The notes: generated by a model not told the origin, from the sequence alone. A stretch of DNA of 64,000 nucleotides from Chloranthus sessilifolius (GCA_021018995.1 CM037586.1:10023328-10087327), one strand, 5' to 3'. Shown: positions 11,363 through 22,565, counted from the stretch's first letter. Program-made: numbers and translations.

Positions 11363-13652
11363 TAGAGAATGCGCGATTTTATGCGAAAAAAGATTAAAAC
11401 CTTTTAATAATCGAAAAATCACACTAATCAAGAAGGATCATTGCACTTATAGATGATATAAAAGTTACGCAACCGCATAAATGGACTAAGGAATGTCCTA
11501 ACAAGATCATTACTTTCTTAATGAATGAAATGAACCTTAACTCAATCATGAGAGTGAGTTCTTGTATGTAGAAGGAAGATGCAATACAATGGAGAAAAAA
11601 ACTGTTTTTTTAGCAAAAAATGATTCACTATTATATCTTTTTCGTACGAAGAAAAGAAAACTCTCATAAAATGGTGTATCTCTCTTGTGAAAGTTCACTC
11701 ATAAATATAAGGAAGAGATTCAGTAGTGTTTATAAAAGTCAAACTTCTGTTTCCTATCATAGCTCTAACCCTATTCGAAATAACAAGTTCTTAAGTTTTG
11801 AAAATTAAATGATGCGAACATTGAACCTTTCAAAGTGTACTGAAGGAGTAAGAAAATATTGAAACAATATATTCTTCATGTGGTACTTTGAAGGTTAGTT
11901 GAAGCTCCATGTGTGCGTGTGCGTGTGCGTGTGCAACATCGTCGAAGATCCCAAATTGGGAAGATGTGCACATGCGATTATTCGGACCGTTGGATTACTA
12001 CTTTCCACCATTGGATCTTCATCAATATTCACTTCACCTGTTGGATCTTCATCGTTCATCATTCACACAATTGGATTGTCAATTTATTACATCTTCATTG
12101 TTGATTGCGTGTTAGAGCGTTGGTAGATGGATTTAGATCGTTGATCGTCTGGTGGATTTTTATATCTGTTAGTTTACGTAAAGTATTTTATTTTATTAAG
12201 TTTTTTACTTTAGGTCATAGGAGTCGAGCATATGCAAGTGGCACATGACCCATTAAATTCGTCAATTGCAGTGCAACCTTTAAAAAATAGTCTTAACTTC
12301 TTAAAACCCATCAGAATTGCGCGCTTCCCGACTCCTTGGAAAGCTATTTTGATAAGCTATCAAACAAGACCATTTCACATTAATATGTCATCAAGTGATA
12401 CTTGAAAATTGGCCTTATATAAAAAAAAAATTGTATTAAAAGTTGAGCTATTTGTGACCATCCGGTTAGATGTTTCTAGTGATTAGTTTAAGATTTGTTT
12501 TTTTTTTTAAATTTTAGGGTTCTTTTTTAGAATTTGCTTTAAATATCCTTATTTAAAGAAATTTGCATTAGGATGATATGATCTTATGTTTATGAATGTT
12601 GAAAGAAAATAGAAATTCTTCTTCTTCCCGCGATGGATTTGGTGTGAGGCCAATGGGATTGCGTGTGAGTTTCTTTTATTTTCTTGATATATGTGTGAGG
12701 TATGTGAATACTTTAAATTTTGAATCTTTCTTGAAAGCTTTTTAAATCTAAATTTTCTTGAATCATTTTTTAATCATAGAATTGAATTGAAAGACCCCTT
12801 CATGAGCTGTAGTTTGAGGCCCTAGACAAGTGAAAATCAAGACCTATTACTATAATCATTATTTCTAAGTTTAGAAGGGTCTGGATTTATGGATTAGAAC
12901 ACTAAATGAATTTGGGCATATTATAATAAGAATCTTACTTTTCTATGAAACTCAGTACATTTATTTATATACTTTATTGTTCATAAATATAACTTTTAAT
13001 CTCAGGCATTAAAATTAAGGTTTAATGTTTTGTCTTGCATCATTAAACTCTTGTATCTTTTCAAAAAAAGATAGTGATCATTTATAAAAATACGAATATA
13101 TCATGACAATTTTAGTCTTACTAAAATGCCCCTAACAAGAGTTGTAATGAATCTTAAGAAATATAAATCATTTACTTATTTAAATAACTATAATCAAATA
13201 ACTAAATAACTTTTGTGCAATAAGGTAATGAACATTTCACGTCCATGATACAACTGGAAATGACCAAGTAATAAAACTGTCAAGAGCACAAAGGCAGATT
13301 GCTTTGAGATTTTCCATTATTGGCTATGCCAATAAGTCATTTACACCATGATCAACCATTGGGACTATTAGGGATGCGAGAAACCCATATGATAATGAAT
13401 CAACAGAATAGAATATTTAACCTGTAGAGTCTCATCTATTGACACAACTATTAATATTATCCTTTCATGATCAATGTTCCATGTAGACCTTTAGGAATAA
13501 CTCACACCGTCATTCTATAGCTTTACAAAGGGCATTGGGCTATAGTTATCATCAGATATTGAGAAACTATTTCTCACATAGAATAAAAAATTGAATGTAC
13601 AGTATAATTTTATTCATTAATTAAAATAATATCTTAGATAAAACGCCTAACG
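11363..13652 (-). mobile_element. LTR copy 2, inverted relative of the 9-10.4 kb LTR
   Basis: Read on the minus strand this follows LTR copy 1 from its start (GAGAAATAGTTTCTCAATATC, then AAAGGTCTACATGG and ATAATATTAATAGTTGTGTC) to its end (CCTTAGTCCATTTATG, TTAAAAGGTTTTAA). It lacks the 386-bp duplication and carries a nested solo LTR at 11810-13042; without that insert it is about 1.05 kb. Whether copies 1 and 2 are the two LTRs of one rearranged element or two insertions cannot be told from the window. Fossil, old. Confidence 0.6.
11810..13042. mobile_element. Solo LTR nested in LTR copy 2
   Basis: The insert begins TGATGCGAACATTG and ends GTCTTGCATCA, so it has TG...CA termini and a 6-bp inverted TGATGC/GCATCA. 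It is flanked by perfect 5-bp duplications TTAAA at 11805-11809 and 13043-13047. LTR copy 1 shows the uninterrupted site (on its strand GAGTTTAATTTTC near 9979-9991). The 1233-bp interior encodes nothing recognisable. The TG...CA ends, 5-bp duplication and absence of internal retroelement sequence make it a solo LTR of another family. Strand is undetermined. Confidence 0.75.
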
Positions 13653-14295
13653 TTAAGACTTTAAATCTGATGGCAATATTTCCCCAATCTTGAATATATC
13701 CCAATTGAATGGTCATGAATTCCTTGTTGAAATTCTATTATCACCTAAATGGTTCACTGTACATCCAATAAGTATAAAGTCATGAACCGAACCAGCTTGA
13801 GTAAGAGGTTGACAGCATGCTTCATCATGCAACCTCTCATGGTGCAATCGGACAATGTATTTATCTAATATAAGCGTCCATGCATTGATGCGTCTCTACT
13901 ACAACTAACTCGAGACTCAATTATCTCTTATTAAGGAGCATTCAATACTTGGGCAACGTGCAAACGTGGAGTGCCCATTTTTAATATTAGGTTGTAACGA
14001 TAGTTTTAGGCATAAGGAACCGAAGAGTTAGATCTCCTACATCAGCTCGTAGCTGATCACGCAACTCTTTTTGCAATGTGTGTAAAGACCTAGTTTGATG
14101 TTCAACGTCTCCGTGATAATCTAATGATCAAAGTTTAGGACATGTACCCATTTAAATCTATGCACGACATAAAACATGACATCAACAAAGTCAAAATCAT
14201 TAAATACAAAATAAAATGACTTTTCAGGACATTTTTCCAACCATAAGGACCAGTCCAACAATAGGATGGGATCTCAGAAGAACATCCTTCCACTT
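13653..14295. other. Unassigned sequence beside LTR copy 2
   Basis: No gene recognised. On the minus strand it lies immediately upstream of LTR copy 2 and may be internal or flanking retroelement DNA. A TCTCGAGTTAGTTGTAG-like stretch on that strand resembles retrotransposon untranslated DNA, but I cannot anchor it. Confidence 0.3.
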
Positions 14296-14671
14296 CAGGG
14301 GTGGAAGTTCGGTTAACTGAAAACAAATCGAAACCATATTTTGGGTATTGGTGTCGGTTTGGCCAAAACCGAACCCGAACCGAAACATATCGGTTTCAAT
14401 TTCAGTTAACCGAAATCTGCATATATGGAAACCGAAACTGAACCGATCCAGTTTATATTGGTTAGGTTTGATTCAGTTTTCGTTTTTTTTATTTTTTTTA
14501 ATTTTTAAAAGTTTTTTTTTTAATTTTTGGTTTTTTCGATTTTAGGGTCGGTTTTCTCTCCTTCAACCGATTTTCGGTTTTCAGCACCCAAAACTGAAAC
14601 TGAAGCGATACAAAGTCGGTTTCAGTTATTTGGATTGGTTTTTCGGTTTGTTGTTTTTTTTTTTCACCCTA
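14296..14671. mobile_element. hAT-type MITE with repeated ACCGAAACC words
   Basis: The left end CAGGGGTGGAAGTTCGGTT and the reverse complement of the right end (TAGGGTGAAAAAAA...CAAACCG) match the common plant hAT-type terminus (C/T)AGGGGTG. Flanks TTCCACTT (14288-14295) and TTTGACTT (14672-14679) agree at 6 of 8 bases. The body is packed with CGGTTT / AAACCG words on both strands and has no coding capacity. Confidence 0.72.
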
Positions 14672-15049
14672 TTTGACTTGTCCAAAACTAGTTTCTTCTC
14701 AACATCAAGTATCCTTTCCGCATCCTTAGTGGGAGTGATGTGAATGACTAGGTCCCATCTTCTTGATCGAATTCACCATAGAATCTTCAGTCATGTGCTC
14801 AAGAAAAAGTTTACGAACTCCATATATAAAGAACAAAGTTAGAAATCTCTGCACGTATTTTGTACAAGTATGTCCTATTATTGTGTCCTCGTCTTCATCA
14901 TATTCGTCATAGATTGGTGGCCCAAAATAAATATCCAAAAGTTTTGAGCACGATCAACTTTTATTTCTCGCACAACTATCACACAAGCCTGCTCTGATAC
15001 GACTTGTTGTAGTACAAAATGCTGTCATGCCACTTGATGTAGTACACAA
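14672..15049 (-). mobile_element. Possible LTR-retrotransposon fragment (leader plus start of a gag-like frame)
   Basis: On the minus strand, TATCAGAGC near 15001 resembles the end of an initiator-Met primer-binding site. It is followed downstream on that strand by an open stretch (14726-14938) with an acidic PPIYDEYDEDED motif of a kind seen in plant retroelement polyproteins. No LTR was found next to it because the 15050-16872 MITE abuts it. Weak fossil call. Confidence 0.3.
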
Positions 15050-16872
15050 GCTTAAGGCAGTGTAGCGAGGTCATGACGAAGAAGCTCGCTACGCCATGGT
15101 GAGCTATTTATTAATTTTTTCTTATATCTATTAATTAGTAGTTTTTTATATAGGAAGAAAAATAAAAAAATATAGGAAAAAAAAATCAACTACTGAAGCA
15201 TCATATTTTGATTCTGAAATTGATAATTTCATGTTAGGCATAAACAAATATCAATAAATACAAATCAAATATGGAACATGAACAAATTTGCAACATGGTA
15301 AGTGACGCAGGGCAACGTCCCTAGAATGAATGCGAGTTGATATTTACCGAAATTAAACTAATTAATTATGCAATTAAACTCAAATTAAAGCGATACCTTA
15401 GGGTTCATGGAATTCCTCTTAGGTAACCATCCTAGGCTCGCTTAGGGTCCAATCCGGCGCACGGTTCCATTAGAATTGTGGAAGGTGCGATCCTAGAGAT
15501 AACTCTAGCTTCTTCTAGGTTTGGGGCATTCGCTCGAGGATCAGTGTGGATTCTCGTAGCTCTTCACTAGGACTTTTAAATCGATCGGTTGACCGGATGC
15601 AAAGAGAGCAAGCTCGAGCCCAACAGCGGTCGTGGATCAATGGGTAGTAATTGGAATTGATCCACAATGATGGGCATCAAGGTTACTAAAGAGTTAGGGT
15701 TTTAGGGGTTTTGGCAACAAGAAGTAGAAATAAAGATAGTAAATAGCAAACAAATAGGGAAAGAGAAAGAGAAAATCAAAGATAACACATGGGCATCACG
15801 CCCTTGGCCTCATATGAAACCCACATGGGGAAGAAGACTCACTCTCCATTAAAGCTCCTCACAAGCTCAAAGTGTTTACACTTTTCTTTTTAAATCAACC
15901 AAAGCCAAAAATGGCTTACATAAGGATGTTTTATAATAGTTACAAGCGAGAATCGACCCTAAAATAAAAAGTACAAGAATACCCAAAAAGGAAACTGAAA
16001 ACAAGGAGGAAAACAAGCCCAAATTGGGCAAAATGTTAGCATACTAGCCACCGGTGGCCCCGAAGTCGAATTTTTGAAGAATCTGTTGGCAAATGATATC
16101 TTCGATCCTTTCGATACTCCTCTTGCATCGATACCCCATCATGCCATACCCTCCATTGCCATTCCCTCACCCTCCCATTTGCAAACCTATCATAACATCA
16201 CCACCACCCGACCTATGGACTACCAGACCTATCAACCCCATCAGGCCAGCCAGTTTCCCAGATAGATCCCATTAAGCACTCACGCCAGTACCTTCCAAAC
16301 ACACCCCGACCCAAAACACCAATCCAACTTTTCTTTCGCCCATTTCTCCCAAAGAGTGTGGTCGAAAGTTTGGCTTCCCTTCATGTACAATCTCGCTCGA
16401 GTGAGAACTGAGCTCACTTGAGCGACTCCGGGTAGATTGTGCTTGCTCCTGTGGCTTCTCTAAGCTCCCCTCCCAGATGACGTTGATGCCTCGTGGTTCC
16501 TTCTTCGCTTCTTCTCGCGTTGATACATGCAATGCGGCCCAAAACCTTTGTTTATGGCGTTGGCGTCCCCGCCAGTAAGTATAAATAAGTACATATTAAA
16601 TATAAACAAATATGAAATATTAAAAAATATTTAAATATCAAATACACATACCGTAGTATCGCCAACGCTGAGGTTCCGTCGACCGGTAAAACCTAGATGT
16701 TTCGCGACGAGCAAGAGAGAGAGAGAGAGAGAGAGTCGAGGATATTGTAACTTGTAAATTAACTTTTGTAACTTATATATTATAAAAATGTTATAACTTA
16801 TAAGTATTATATTATAACTTATTTTCCATGACGACGCCATAGTAAAGCTATAGCGTCCGCCTTGACTACTAT
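15050..16872. mobile_element. Mutator-type MITE, copy 2, split by a 1.27-kb insertion
   Basis: The ends and interior match the copy at 10510-11232: TTAAGGCAGTGTAGCGAGG at the left, CGCTATAGC-like text and CCTTGACTACTAT-type sequence at the right, the shared AAATTTGCAACATG stretch, and the (GA)n tract (16709-16735) followed by GTCGAGGAT. The outermost left bases are eroded and the flanks (GTAGTACACAAG / GGCAGTACAAG) only resemble a duplication. A 1272-bp block at 15304-16575 interrupts it. Confidence 0.66.
15304..16575. mobile_element. Unclassified 1272-bp insertion with a 5-6 bp target duplication
   Basis: Compared with MITE copy 1, where the site reads CATGATAAGTATAAATAA, copy 2 carries GTAAGT on both sides of this block (15298-15303 and 16575-16580). 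The block begins GACGCAGGGCAACGTCC and ends GGCGTCCCCGCCAG. It has no long terminal repeats and no clear inverted repeats beyond short GC-rich words. Inside are short open frames such as LLANDIFDPFDTPLAS (about 16083-16130) that I cannot assign. A 5-6 bp duplication would suit an LTR-type insertion (solo LTR or truncated element) but the ends are not TG...CA, so the class stays open. The 21.55-22.56 kb block has a similar opening (GATGCGGGACGAGACGCC). Confidence 0.55.
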
Positions 16873-18559
16873 GGCAGTACAAGTGATGAAAAATGGTGAT
16901 CAAATCATAAAAAGAGCTTAGTTGATAACTGATGAAACTTGGATACAAAACATGATCAAGGAGGACCAATTAGAATGGTGAAATCACTCACAGGCCGGAA
17001 TCACTCATGCCCATACTAGGGACTCACTCACATAATTAGAGAGCTCGCTCACATAATTTATAGAAATGTGCTTACAATCATTAATAGGTAAAATTAAAAC
17101 TAAACCTATTTTCTATGTGAGTTGTGAAATTCTCCAAATGACTTTAACTCCCAATATAACCTTCAGAATTCTCATGTAACTAACTCTATTTTCTAAAGCT
17201 AGAATTAAAACAAGATAAGTTCCTAAATTACTATTTCCTAAGAAACATAACTCACCCTAGTCCCCTAACTACTAATTAAGACTTTATAATCACTAATGAC
17301 CAAGAAACCACAAAACATTAAATATGTGCTAGATAAGGATGTTGTGTGGATGAATTAAATTGCGTCACATAGACAAATTAAACTGTGCCACATGGACGCT
17401 CCAAGTGTACGATTTCAGCCTCCATCATATAAACATAATATAAAGTACCAAACACTACATGTAAGACAATCAATTAGAACATTTGCAACAAAGAGTCCAG
17501 AAGCAAGATCACTTAAAAACAACTAGATTCGAATTTCGCAAGATAATTATCACTCAATGAACCTTCAATTTCCATCCATTCTTAATTTTGCTACCTTGTT
17601 TACATACACGTAGTATGATCCCATTTAGGTGCTACATTGGAGCACGGCAAAAGTATTACAAGTTCCACATGGAGCTCCATGTGGCACCCAAACATGTTTT
17701 GGGTGCCACATGAAGCAAGAGGGTATTGCATGGATCATTAAAAAAAACCTAAAAGCTCATCTCCACGATAAAAGTAAAAAATTGACTATAATCAACGGTC
17801 CAATTTTCAAATGGTATTTTTTTTTTTTTTTTGAGATGTATTTTCAAATGGAATTAATCAAACAGTTGAGATTAGATTTATTATTTTTTTTTTAAATTGA
17901 TTTATACAATGTCTCCTTAGTCCATGTGGCAGAAAAACAGGATTTTGGGTGACACATGGCACATTCTTAGAGAGCGTGGAGCACGGAGAAGGTGCTCTAC
18001 CCTTTTTCCAACGTAGTAAAGCTACAAACAATTACATGTAAAACAAGCAATCAAAACATTCACGAAAAAGAGTAAAAAAACTAAAAAAATAAGTACATTT
18101 ACAAATGATTAAATAGGATGCTCGAGTCTTCATCCCTAATGAAATGCTTCTCAGCCACAAAATTCCGTGAAAATGGTCTATCACGGACTCTTGGAGCGGG
18201 CGCCCCGATTTAGGCCGGACTTGGGGTGCCCACCCCAGCCTTTTGGGCGCCACGATTTAGGCCGGGGCGGACCGGACTTGGGGCGCCTGCCCAGTACCCG
18301 CCTCACCCCAATCCCCAATTTTTTTTAAGCCGCTCGTGCGACTTTGGTTCCCGCTTGAGTGACCAGTGCACTATTCTAAGGCGATTTCTTTGGTCAAAGT
18401 CGCTTGAGTGACTTTGGTTCCCACACGAGCAACCTGCGACGACCCAATTGTGTTTACACTCCGTATTTAGTATTTGTGGACCCCGATAGAACCCTATAGA
18501 ACCCCAAAACCCCTCTCCAGTCCTCAGGCGGCTGCGGCCCTCTGGCGACGGCTCCCCGA
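16873..18559. other. Intergenic stretch with hairpins and a GC-rich direct repeat
   Basis: No gene recognised. At 17677-17712 a near-perfect hairpin has arms ATGTGGCACCCAAA and its complement around a short loop; a weaker relative (CATGTGGCAGAAAA...GGGTGACACATGG) lies at about 17918-17956. GGAGCACGG recurs near 17639 and 17969. The 18000-18060 stretch repeats 17440-17500 in diverged form (ACATGTAAxACAAxCAAT). At 18196-18300 the phrase CGATTTAGGCCGG...ACTTGGGGxGCC occurs twice. The 18123-18170 stretch resembles 23766-23812 near the DTM1-like gene. Confidence 0.5.
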
Positions 18560-18930
18560 CAATATGTTATGTTTTTTTTTTTCCTTCCTTTGTTTTTTTT
18601 CTTCTGTTTTCTTCTTCTTCTTCTTCCTTAGGTTTTTTTTCTTCTTCTTCCTTCAATATTTTTTTTCTTTTTCTTCCTCAACTTTTCTTTTTCTTCTTCA
18701 TCCTTATTTTTCTGTCTTCTTCTCTGGCAACAAGGCTGCTAGAGAAGCATTGCTATTTTTCTTTGTTCTCTTTTTCTTCTTTCTTCATCTACACAATAAC
18801 TGTTTTTTTCCCCCTTGTTTCTTCTTCTCTTCTTCCTTTTTTCTTCTTCTCCGGCAACAAATACAAAAAAGGCTTTGAATCAGCCTTATTTATTTTTCTT
18901 CTTCTCTGGCAACTAGCTGTTGTGACTGTA
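18560..18930. repeat. Pyrimidine-rich low-complexity tract
   Basis: Long runs of TTCTTCTTC and T-tracts on the plus strand, with CTCTGGCAAC recurring three times in variant form (near 18722, 18850 and 18905). The open frame through it (18474-18878) is Phe/Ser/Leu simple sequence and is not a credible gene. Confidence 0.75.
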
Positions 18931-18971
18931 TAACAGAAAATAATAATAATAAATATATATATATATATATA

Positions 18972-19073
18972 TATAGAAGTATGATCAAACGGCAAAAAAT
19001 CGTTGACTGCTTTATAGTTTATCAATTATCAGTTGATGTACAAATTGGTTGTGACATTGTGTAAATTGTATTG

Positions 19074-19127
<54 letters not shown>

Positions 19128-19225
19128 GTATGATCAAAAGGCAAAAAATCGTTGGCTGCTTTATAGTTTATCAATTATCAGTTGATGTACAAATTGGTTG
19201 TGACATTGTGTAAATTGTATTGAAT
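18972..19225. repeat. 105-bp direct repeat separated by a (TA)n tract
   Basis: Copy 1 (18972-19076) and copy 2 (19121-19225) both start TATAGAAGTATGATCAAA and end AAATTGTATTGAAT, with only a few differences. The 19077-19120 gap is a TA microsatellite, and a shorter TA tract precedes copy 1. The arrangement suggests a duplication anchored in the TA repeat. It sits directly upstream of the hAT transposase. Confidence 0.85.
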
Positions 19226-19330
19226 TTTTTTTTATATGACCACTGATTTATTGAATTTTTTTTTCAAAAGATATGTCGTCTTCTATAGCATCGACCGGTG
19301 CATTCAAAAAAGAAAAAAAAACGATCCTGA

Positions 19331-21486
19331 TTGAAAACACTGTTTCTAAAGGATCCAAAAGTGACGGGAAAAATTACATGTATTTGGTCCAAAAAGGAAT
19401 ATATGGCGAGCATCAACCGATTGAAGAAACACCTCGCCAGTATTAAGGGAGAGATAGCCTCTTGCATGTTCGTACCAATAAATGTTAGACAAGAGATGCT
19501 TATTGTTTTGAACTCGATTAAAGAGAAGAAAAATGCAAAGGAGAAAGAAGTTCAATCATCACAAGAGTCTGTGACGATTTACAGTGATGGGGACTCCGAT
19601 TCTAGTGATGATGAGACAAGTAGAGAAAATCGGCGTTTCTTCTCAAAGAAACCACTCACCCAAGGGCCAATGGATAGTTTTTTGCCCGTAAATCGTTGGA
19701 GGAAGTAAAAAGAACGAAAAAATTACGACAAACAGTCATTCTAGAGAAGCTTACAAAGGAGCTGAAGGGACATGTAAATAGCTATGTTGCAAGATGGTTT
19801 TATGTAAACGGTATCCCTTTTCACACAGTTGGCAGCAAATATTTCTTAAAGATATGTGAAGCAATAAGCCAATATGATCCAGGATACATTCCACTTTCAG
19901 ATTTTCAATTGGGGAATACTTTGTTGGTGAATCAAGTTGAAGAGATTAAGAAGAAATTGATCTCACACAAGGAGTCATGGGAACGACTTGGTTGTTCCAT
20001 AATGACTGATACATGGACATACAACAAGGGGAGAAGTAAAATGAATTTCTTAGCGCATAGTCATTCTGGAACAACTTTTCTAAGGTCGGTTGAAGTGTCA
20101 GCAGATGTTCATGATGCACAATTCATTTATGAATTGGTTGAGAAGTGCATCCAACAAGTGTGAGAGAAGAATGTTCTACAAGTAGTTACTGATAACGCTG
20201 CAATTAAGTTAGCTGCAACGAAGGTATTGAAAGTAAATTATCGAAAGATTTATCGGACCCCTTGTGTTGTGCATTCAATAGATCTACTGTTTGGGGATAT
20301 TGGGAAGCTATCAAAGGTAAAGAGAGACGTTCAAAAGGCAAAGACTGTGTCCACATTTATGTACAATCACGTGAGGGTATTGAGTATGATGCGGAAGAAG
20401 ACGCAAAAAAGAGATCTTGTTAGAGCCGGAGTCACACGCTTTGCCACTGCTTTTAAACTTGAGGCTCAAGTTGAGGGAGATGTTCTCGTCTAATGAATGA
20501 AAATGCAAATGGAACACGGAGCGGGTAGGGAAATAAGCAGAGATGATTATATTGAGCACCACTTTCTGGAATGATGTAATGTATTCGTTGAAAGTCTTTC
20601 AACCGCTCATAAAAGTGTTACAAATGGTCGATTCAAATGTCCCTTCAATGGGGTTCATTTATGCTTCCATAGAAGATGCAAAAAAAAGAAATTAAGAACT
20701 GTTTCCAAAACAATGAGGCTCAAATTGGAGCAGTGATAAAAATTATTGAATAAAGATTTAAAAAACACCTTGAACATCCATTGGATGCAGTGGGACACCA
20801 CTTGAATTCTTTCTACTATTACAGAGAAAGAGAGGAAATTCGACGAGGTAAATGGTTTATGAAAGGAGTGAATGATTGCATATCAAAATTTATTGATCCC
20901 GAAGTTCGTGACCAAATTATGGACGAGATGCATTACTTTATAGATGCGAAAAAATCTTTTGGAGATCTCATGAAAATTAGGCAAAGGAATATGGAGAAGA
21001 AGCTTCAATTGATTCATAAGAGGCCTAACCCAAGTATATTTAATTTATTTTAGAAGTTTCAAATCTTCAATTGAGTAATATAGGTAGCTAATGTTTCTAG
21101 TTAATTTATTTATTTTTTAAAATTGATTAACAGCTGCTTGGTGAAAAATGTATAGTGTGGATGCTCTTTCTAGTTAATTTATTTATTTTTTAAAATTGAT
21201 TAACAGCTGCTTGGTGAAAAATGTATAGTGTGGATGCTCCTAACTTGCAAAAGATGGTCATACAAATTTTAAATTTGACATGCAGCTCTTCTGGATGCGA
21301 GAGAAATTGGAGTACTTTTAAGATAGTAATAGACTATAATTAATATTATTTTATTTATGCAGATTCACACGAAAAAAAAGAAATAGAATTGAGACATCAA
21401 AGTTGAATGATTTGGTGTATGTGCAATTCAACACTAAACTTCCAAACCGCAACTCTAAAGGAAAGGAGAAAGGAGAGATACTTTAG
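19331..21486 (+). mobile_element. hAT-superfamily (DUF659-type) transposase, broken
   Basis: Ordered parts are visible. The end of a BED-finger region reads SINRLKKHLASIKGEIASC (about 19405-19462). An acidic linker follows (19550-19620). The DUF659 half reads FYVNGIPFHTVGSKYF, GCSIMTDTWTYNKGRSKMNF (about 19998-20057) and VLQVVTDNAAIKLAATKVLK. Next come TPCVVHSIDLLFGDIGKL (20259-20312) and AGVTRFATAFKLEAQ (20426-20470). The EPLVKVL block is represented by FQPLIKVLQMVDSNVPSMGF (20599-20658). The hAT dimerisation core is LNLTCSSSGCERNWSTFK (about 21269-21322), followed by KLNDLVYVQFNTKLPN. Several stops and frame changes divide it (for example after KCIQQV at 20161-20163, after 20493, and an extra A in the A-run near 21372), so it is inactive. 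A 37-bp GT...AG stretch (21326-21362) splits STFK from IHTKK, where related genes have an intron. No terminal inverted repeats were identified. Confidence 0.85.
21094..21239. repeat. Perfect 73-bp tandem duplication inside the hAT transposase
   Basis: 21094-21166 and 21167-21239 are identical, starting TTTCTAGTTAATTTATT and ending GTGTGGATGCTC. The unit spans a T-rich run, an AACAG acceptor-like site and the start of the last coding block (read after the site as CTGCTTGGTG, then MYSVDAPNLQKM). It therefore duplicates a possible splice acceptor. Identity implies it arose after the element was already decaying, or by recent gene conversion. Confidence 0.92.
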
Positions 21487-21552
21487 CTTCTGAAGACAAT
21501 GAAGGGGTGCTTGAATGGTTAATTGCAATGAAGAACAAGTATTTCCCGATGA

Positions 21553-22565
21553 GTCATTGATGTGGGGGGATGCGGGACGAGACGCCAAAACCCTAATATG
21601 CGAATTTCGGATTAACCTTAGATTGAATTGAATAGCGAAAATATTCAAATCACCTAACACAAAAAATTAATTTAGTGAAATCAATAAAACAATTAGATTA
21701 ATCCATTTTAGCATTCACATGCATGAAGATTTTCCGATCTAGAAAAACGAATCCGAAAAAGGATTCAAGTTTCGCTCTAGTTTAGGTACCAAGCGATAAT
21801 TACAATATCGTCTTTTGACTCCTCGGGGATTTTGGGATGAAATAAAACTTGAATAAATAGTTCAAAAAGGAAAAGTAAAAGATATCAAGGAATAAAGGAT
21901 TTGGGATTTTGATCTTTTTATCAATGGAATTAAGGAAGATAATACCTGACAATAATTCTAAAAGATAAAATAAAGAGATAGATTCCAAGGCTTCACACCA
22001 AGGATTTTCCGTAGCTTTACACCATGGCTGTATGCCAGCTTTGCACCAAGTCGCACGAGAAACGATTGCTCACTCAGGTTTTGAAGGATTCACTCCCTCG
22101 ATTGAAAACTTTTCACAAGTTCTCTAAGGTTTGCACAAAAGCAACTCCAATTTTCATTAATCAAAAACTAAAATAAAAGTGTTTACAAGCCTTTAAATAG
22201 GTTAACCATAATCCTAATACGGAATTAGAAGACTCCTAATAAAAATAAAACACTAAAATGAAAGTTTGACTAAAATAAACACAATTCCGTCAAATCTCAC
22301 ACGTAACTCACGAATGTCTGTCAAGTGTCCAAGGACGTCCGTCGCCTACCATGTACACTAAACCAGCGAAGGGGTCTTTCCACAGACGTCCGTCAATGTG
22401 CCAGGGACGTCCATCCATGGGTCACGGTCGTCTATCAAGCGTTGACGGTGTTGCTTCAATTTCTCCTTTCTTTATTGTTTTCTCTTTGCGCTTTCCTTTG
22501 TTTTGTCTTGTGGGATGTTCCCATCAATACTCCCTGGGTGGGAAAAACTCATCTCCGATGAGTTG
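21553..22565. mobile_element. Unclassified repeat resembling retroelement untranslated or LTR DNA
   Basis: The block opens TGGGGGGATGCGGGACGAGA and includes AAGTGTTTACAAGCCTTTAA, a stretch with GACGTCCGTC / GACGTCCATC words (22333-22440), and CCCATCAATACTCCCTGGGT near the end. The overall style and the opening match the 15304-16575 insertion, including the AAAGTGTTTACA phrase found near 15869. I read both as members of one repeat class, but no terminal repeats or target duplication were found here. Confidence 0.4.

Noticed and set aside
11899-12126. Three overlapping frames over a GTGTGC repeat
   Set aside because: They are frame shadows of a dinucleotide-like repeat within the nested solo LTR.
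16074-16532. Open frames on both strands within the 1.27-kb insertion
   Set aside because: Short and unassignable; part of a mobile insertion, so not called as genes.
18474-18878. 134-codon plus-strand frame
   Set aside because: It is Phe/Ser/Leu simple sequence from a TTC/T-rich tract.
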